A DNA stretch of 24,887 bases from DATJBC01 sp035515515 (GTDB lineage: Bacteria > Actinomycetota > Acidimicrobiia > Acidimicrobiales > UBA8190). The stretch's first letter is position 1; every line of letters begins with the position of its first letter. Location: the NCBI GenBank assembly GCA_035515515.1, contig DATJBC010000176.1, positions 1 to 24,887 on the forward strand. The letters run 5' to 3'. Shown piece after piece: positions 21,557 through 24,887 of this stretch. The position numbers and the translations under genes are program-made. A model generated the notes under the pieces. It ran no database searches. It saw only the letters and a list, made by a program, of their open reading frames with translations, and was not told the origin of the DNA.

Positions 21557-22744
21557 CTAGTGCTCTAGCCGAAAGTCCAATTTCGATAACACCTCGTCTG
21601 GGAGCGTGGGACGCGTAGCACGCGGCAGGAAGAAGGTCGGGATGTCGAACAGGTCTCCGAAGACCTTGTGCCGCCGGGCCGTCTCCTCGAGATAGCCGTA
21701 CCCGCTTCCCGCTGTGCCGGTGTGACGCCCCAGCATGCGGTGCGCCAACAGGGCGTGTCGCTGGCGCCAGTTGGTGAGTGATTCGTCGATCGCGATCAGC
21801 GCGGTGAGGATCTCGAAGGGCCGCTGCAAGATCGGCTCGTCCCGGTACAGGGTGATGAACAGTGCGCTGACGAATGCGTCGTAGGAGAGTCGCCGGGCCC
21901 CTTCATCGATCGACTCCTGCCATTGCTGCGGTTCGAACAGGATGTCGAACTTCCGGATCGCCCCTTCGAGCGCCCGCAGCTGCTTGTCGCGGGATCGGTC
22001 GTCGAGGTTCGGGTTCGTGCGCAGAGCAACACGCTCCGCGGCATGGGCGTCCTGGGCTGCCCCTCGGTAGACCTCGAGGAAGTCGAAGCCGTTGATCTGC
22101 AGGAAGGGCATGCGCGCGAGCCAGCACTCAACGTGGTCGAAGAGGGAGGGCTCCTTCTCCGACTGCGTGACGAGAGAGACGTGATCAGGGCGCAGTGTGG
22201 CGTTGTAGCAGTGCCCCTCGACCCGCATGCGGTCCGACGACCGGAGACCGAACTTGTTCTCGATGAGGCGGAACTGAACACTTTGAAATCCCGAAGCCGG
22301 CACCAGAGCGGACCGGAAGTCAAAGAAGTCGAGCGGTGTCATCGTTTCGAGGACGTCGAGTTGAACCACGAAGAGCCGTTGGATCTCGATGATGCGCTGG
22401 AGACGCGCGAGAACCGTGCGGAGCTCACGCTCGTGCACGGTGCTCTGTCCCATGATGGCGAGGACCGAGTCCAACTCGAAGATGATCTGGCGGAACCAGA
22501 GCTCGAACGTCTGGTGCACGACGATGAACAGGAACTCCTCGTGCTTTGGAGACTCGCCCTCGGCACTCCGGGGCTTTTGGGCGTTCAGCAGGTAGTCGAG
22601 GTGGAGGTAATCCCAGTAGTACAGGACCTCTGGGGCATTCGCCGGCTGCCCCGGCTCCTTCACCACTGCCGATGTCCTCTTGCGGTCAGGCACACCACCA
22701 CCAACTCTCGACGGGAATACCGTGGTCCTGGCCGCGATGCTCAC
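21557..22744 (-). CDS. kynA: Tryptophan 2,3-dioxygenase, long form
   Basis: This heme dioxygenase opens the indole ring of L-tryptophan to N-formylkynurenine, the first step of the kynurenine pathway. Clear family segments are HEEFLFIVVHQTFELWF with the substrate-side H77, LETMTPLDFFDFR, SGFQSVQFRLIENKFG and NWRQRHALLAHRMLGRHTG with the probable heme-ligand H330. A GSGYGYL segment follows. At 395 residues it is about 100 longer than typical bacterial TDO (about 280) and follows the eukaryotic domain plan, including the GARRLSYDAFVSALFITLYRDEP insertion. GTG 22744 is the longest start, with GGAGG only 2 nt upstream; later GTG codons near residues 18-28 are plausible. No other kynurenine enzyme is adjacent, so its role is uncertain. 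Confidence 0.93.
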   Translation of the reverse strand: MSIAARTTVFPSRVGGGVPDRKRTSAVVKEPGQPANAPEVLYYWDYLHLDYLLNAQKPRSAEGESPKHEEFLFIVVHQTFELWFRQIIFELDSVLAIMGQSTVHERELRTVLARLQRIIEIQRLFVVQLDVLETMTPLDFFDFRSALVPASGFQSVQFRLIENKFGLRSSDRMRVEGHCYNATLRPDHVSLVTQSEKEPSLFDHVECWLARMPFLQINGFDFLEVYRGAAQDAHAAERVALRTNPNLDDRSRDKQLRALEGAIRKFDILFEPQQWQESIDEGARRLSYDAFVSALFITLYRDEPILQRPFEILTALIAIDESLTNWRQRHALLAHRMLGRHTGTAGSGYGYLEETARRHKVFGDLFDIPTFFLPRATRPTLPDEVLSKLDFRLEH

Positions 22745-22854
22745 GTCCTCCGAGGTGAACGGCGCCGCGCCCCCCCACTGGCGACAAAGCTTTGCTCATA
22801 CTGTGCATCGGACAAACATCATCTGTGGGCCCACTCATACGGCCCCCAACTGCG

Positions 22855-22869
22855 GATCAATGCTTGATC
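22855..22869. repeat. Inverted repeat GATCAA-TGC-TTGATC
   Basis: Perfect 6-bp arms around a 3-nt spacer, about 110 bp upstream of the TDO start. It could be an operator for that gene, but position alone supports this. Confidence 0.4.
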
Positions 22870-23286
22870 AACGGGGCTTGCCCGCCGTGGTGGACCAGAG
22901 GGCAAGGCTGACTCATGTGGCTGCCGAGCCACGTCTGCGCCTCATGTCACAGTGCTCTGGCCGGCGGTGGGCCGCCGAAAGCCCCGGCCCTCGGGCCCCC
23001 GGGGCCACGAGCATCGCCCCGGCCCGTGGGGCTGGCCCGCTCCAGGGCCGGGCCGTCCGAGGCCCGCCGGTCCTCCCGCTGGGGCGGTCAGGTGCCGCGG
23101 GCGCCATGCCGGCCACCGGCCGCCGCCGGGGTGCCGAGGGAGGGCGCTGGACCAGAACGGCCCGAGAGGACCCACAACCGTTGGCGTGAACGGTCGTCTG
23201 ATCTCGAGGCGGCGCGTGCGCTTACGACCGGGGCCGCAAGGCCGCAGGGCGGATCCTCGAGCGGTCGGGTGCCCGAGGCGATCGGT

Positions 23287-23292
23287 TACGAT
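23287..23292 (+). promoter_or_regulatory. -10 element of the tRNA-Glu promoter
   Basis: TACGAT is a near-consensus -10, 22 nt before the mature tRNA-Glu. The -35 is not clear. Confidence 0.45.
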
Positions 23293-23314
23293 GACGTGGC
23301 CCGAACGGGCGCCC

Positions 23315-23390
23315 GGCCCCATCGTCTAGTGGCCAAGGACACCACCCTCTCAAGGTGGAGACACGGGTTCGAATCCCGTTGGGGCTGCCA
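23315..23390 (+). tRNA. tRNA-Glu (anticodon CTC)
   Basis: The acceptor GGCCCCA (23315-23321) pairs with TGGGGCT (23380-23386) with one G-T wobble. The anticodon stem CCACC/GGTGG encloses loop CTCTCAA with CTC at 23349-23351. The T arm is ACGGG-TTCGAAT-CCCGT. CCA is encoded at 23388-23390. Its synthetase gene gltX is at 14050-15489. Confidence 0.96.
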
Positions 23391-23412
23391 GGCATCCGGC
23401 CCGTATCGACAT

Positions 23413-23649
23413 TCAGAGTCCGGGAGGCTCGTCGGTCGGCTCTTTAGCGCTCGCCCGCCGTAGATATCGCAAGCTCAGGGGCAGGCCCAAGACGACAGCC
23501 ACCGGCACGATCCACCAGGCAGTGAACGAAGACGCCGCTACCAGCTTCGTGATGGCGAGTGCAATGACGACACCGGCTGCGGCACGCCAGTCGTCTCCGA
23601 CAACGAAGTCGTACCAGAACAGCGCGAACTGGCGCAATCGGCGAGTCAC
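23413..23649 (-). CDS. Small membrane protein of unknown function
   Basis: A 78-residue protein beginning TRRLRQFALFWYDFVVGDDW with two predicted transmembrane helices (about AAGVVIALAITKLVAA and WWIVPVAVVLGLPLSL) and a charged tail. GTG 23649 overlaps the stop of the upstream membrane-protein gene by four bases (GTGA), so translation is probably coupled. FVVGDDWRAAAGVV followed by two helices recurs in small proteins beside COG4280 genes, as far as I recall. Probably an accessory subunit of that transporter-like protein; function unknown. Confidence 0.72.
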   Translation of the reverse strand: MTRRLRQFALFWYDFVVGDDWRAAAGVVIALAITKLVAASSFTAWWIVPVAVVLGLPLSLRYLRRASAKEPTDEPPGL

Positions 23650-24416
23650 GGCCGAATCGGCCCCGATACGCCGAGTGGCACCTGCCGGCCCGTGCTTGAC
23701 GACCTGAGGACCGCGGTGAGCAGCAGCGCGAAGACCGCGTACGCAGGGATGATCACGAGCAACGCCGCGTCGCTGCCCGGCCATTTGGCACCGGCACCTT
23801 CAGTTCCCCAGAATGTGCCGAACGACGTGAGCATCACGCCCACGACGAACTTCATCGTGTTCCCCGGAACCCCGGCCAGTGGCGCCCTGATTGCCACGCC
23901 CGCCGTGGCCACCACCAGAACGGCAGCGACTGCAGCGGCGGCGGCGAGTGGGAGGTCGTGCTGGTTGCTCCCGAAAGTCAGCGCGATGAACACGACCTCG
24001 AGCCCCTCGAGGACGACACCCTTGAACGACAGGGTGAAGGCATACCAGTCACCGACAGAACGAACACGTTTGGACGCAGCCGATCGGGCCGTTCGGAGCT
24101 CAGTCTCGAAGATCTCACGCTCGTCGTGCAGTGCCTTGTCGCCGGCAGCCCTGAGCACTGCCTTGCGGAGCCACTGCAGCCCGAAAACGAGCAGGAGGCC
24201 ACCCACCACCAGACGAAGCCACTGCAGGGGAATGGCCGTCACCGCCGGTCCCAGCGCGGCGATGATCACCGCCAGGAACGCCACACCTGCCCCCATACCG
24301 GTCAGGGCCGAGCGCCATTCGCGCGCCGTGCCGGCAGCCAAGACGATCGTGGTCGCCTCGACCGCCTCGACGGCGCTGGCCAGGAAGACGGCGAGGAACA
24401 GCGCCCCCGTACTCAA
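23646..24416 (-). CDS. COG4280-type integral membrane protein
   Basis: This 256-residue protein is mostly transmembrane helices with one charged cytoplasmic loop (about residues 85-120, ALHDEREIFETELRTARS). The two halves carry related acidic motifs within helices: FLASAVEAVEATTIVLAAG at the N-terminus and FKGVVLEGLEVVFIALTFG in the middle. Paired ExxE-type motifs in inverted repeats are seen in small cation transporters such as UPF0016/TMEM165 and LysE-like families, so a metal or cation transport role is plausible but not shown. The start is TTG 24416, about 8 nt after a strong GGGAGG (complement of 24426-24431). It is co-transcribed with the small membrane protein. A perfect palindrome at 24459-24472 probably regulates it. 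Confidence 0.85.
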   Translation of the reverse strand: MSTGALFLAVFLASAVEAVEATTIVLAAGTAREWRSALTGMGAGVAFLAVIIAALGPAVTAIPLQWLRLVVGGLLLVFGLQWLRKAVLRAAGDKALHDEREIFETELRTARSAASKRVRSVGDWYAFTLSFKGVVLEGLEVVFIALTFGSNQHDLPLAAAAAVAAVLVVATAGVAIRAPLAGVPGNTMKFVVGVMLTSFGTFWGTEGAGAKWPGSDAALLVIIPAYAVFALLLTAVLRSSSTGRQVPLGVSGPIRP

Positions 24417-24458
24417 AGCAGACCACCTCCCGAACCCTTCGGATCAAGCCGGGACGAC

Positions 24459-24472
24459 CTAACAGTTGTTAG
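24459..24472. promoter_or_regulatory. Perfect palindrome upstream of the COG4280 operon
   Basis: CTAACAGTTGTTAG has 6-bp arms CTAACA/TGTTAG around GT and lies 43 nt upstream of the TTG start in an AT-rich patch that should contain the promoter. It looks like a dimeric repressor site. It is partly reminiscent of DtxR/IdeR-type TTAGGTTAG boxes but does not match them well. Confidence 0.5.
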
Positions 24473-24887
24473 CTTAGCAGAATCACCATTTGCGGATACC
24501 GTGCTCAGCGCGGATCCATGTTGGTCGACGATGTCGACTATCGGCCTTTCTCCGCTACCACCTGTTCCACCTCGCGAAGGCCGGCTCGCGCCGTAAGCAC
24601 GGCGGCTTCCTCGAGGGTTTCGGCCACCGGGTCAACGCGCCCAAGGTGAGGGGGCCGGCGTGGTTGGCCGGTCTCCTCCAGGAGAAGGCAGGCCTCCGGA
24701 TCGAGGCTCACCCCGACCGCGGTGCCGCGTTCAAACCGGGTCGCGGAGAAGATACCGGTGAGGAGCGGGCCGCCCGGCACCGCCAGCGCGCAGCGCCTCC
24801 GAGGTGATCGGGCAGCACCGCTACTGCGCTTCGACCTCCTTCCACCTCCCAGACGGGTGTCGATCGAACCCTGGCGTGCTCCCCATG
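24473..24887. other. Unassigned end segment with two opposing open frames
   Basis: A plus frame at 24490-24807 (RYHLFHLAKAGSRRKHGG..., high G/C third positions) and a minus frame ending at 24538 and open to the window edge (...DPVAETLEEAAVLTARAG) cover the same DNA. Neither has a recognisable domain or a clear ribosome-binding site. At most one is a real gene; the segment could also be a decayed remnant. Confidence 0.4.

Larger units (their letters stand above)
22745..23314. other. 570-bp region without a supported gene
   Basis: Open frames on both strands here are Pro/Arg/Gly-rich and look like GC artefacts. The part from 22760 to 22870 is AT-richer and should hold the TDO promoter, though no confident -35/-10 pair was found. 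A perfect inverted repeat lies at 22855-22869 and the tRNA-Glu promoter at the right end. Confidence 0.6.

Noticed and set aside
6504..22744. Kynurenine pathway cluster formed by the cyclase-family gene and tryptophan 2,3-dioxygenase
   Set aside because: The genes are about 15 kb apart on opposite strands, separated by unrelated operons, and the cyclase-family protein is longer than KynB.
22915..23463. 182-codon plus-strand frame spanning the tRNA-Glu gene
   Set aside because: It reads through a tRNA and its own promoter, and is Pro/Arg-rich without any motif.

Overview
The window reads as a high-GC actinobacterial chromosome. By eye the left two thirds are about 70% G+C or more, with G/C-saturated third codon positions and several leaderless-looking starts. 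The gene set (a KstR-like regulator, paired SCP-x thiolase-fold proteins with DUF35 partners, an FdxD-like ferredoxin) resembles the sterol-catabolism genes of Mycobacterium and Rhodococcus. The genome does not look mycobacterial; an uncultured Acidimicrobiia-type actinobacterium is my best guess. No plasmid, phage, transposase or CRISPR signature was seen.

Region 1 (1-3773): a truncated thiolase/lipid-transfer gene on the minus strand faces an aldehyde dehydrogenase and a D-aminoacylase-type amidohydrolase on the plus strand. The 86-bp gap between the two starts holds a palindromic operator, CTGACGGCATGTCAG, whose two arms lie on the -35 elements of both divergent promoters. Region 2 (3779-7490): a GNAT acetyltransferase and a CBS-pair protein (minus strand), two poorly characterised membrane proteins, a block of degenerate short repeats and a cyclase-family hydrolase.

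Region 3 (7524-13743) is the most informative part. Two divergent TetR genes share a 122-bp promoter region. The minus-strand one carries almost the same operator (16 of 17 bases) as the thiolase/aldehyde dehydrogenase promoter, so it probably controls itself and region 1. The plus-strand one closely resembles KstR, the repressor of cholesterol catabolism, and has a KstR-like box at its promoter. A zinc alcohol dehydrogenase follows. Then comes a tightly overlapping four-gene operon (DUF35, DUF35, thiolase-like, thiolase-like) behind a second KstR-like box. It matches the arrangement Rv3521-ltp4-ltp3, except that the two DUF35 domains are separate genes. Both thiolase-fold proteins lack the canonical thiolase residues, which suggests a sterol side-chain carbon-carbon lyase rather than a thiolase.

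Region 4 (13744-16268): an atypical CxxNxxC ferredoxin, glutamyl-tRNA synthetase (gltX), a DUF218 protein and tRNA-Gln(CTG).

Region 5 (16289-23314): patchy, often lower-GC accessory genes between tRNA-Gln and tRNA-Glu(CTC): a GH43-like lipoprotein, a frameshifted methyltransferase, a membrane protein coupled to an acyltransferase, a TupA-like ATP-grasp protein and an unusually long tryptophan 2,3-dioxygenase. Because these two tRNA genes often sit together near gltX in actinobacteria, this block may be an insertion. Region 6 (23391-24887): a two-gene membrane-protein operon with a perfect palindrome upstream, then an end segment I could not assign.
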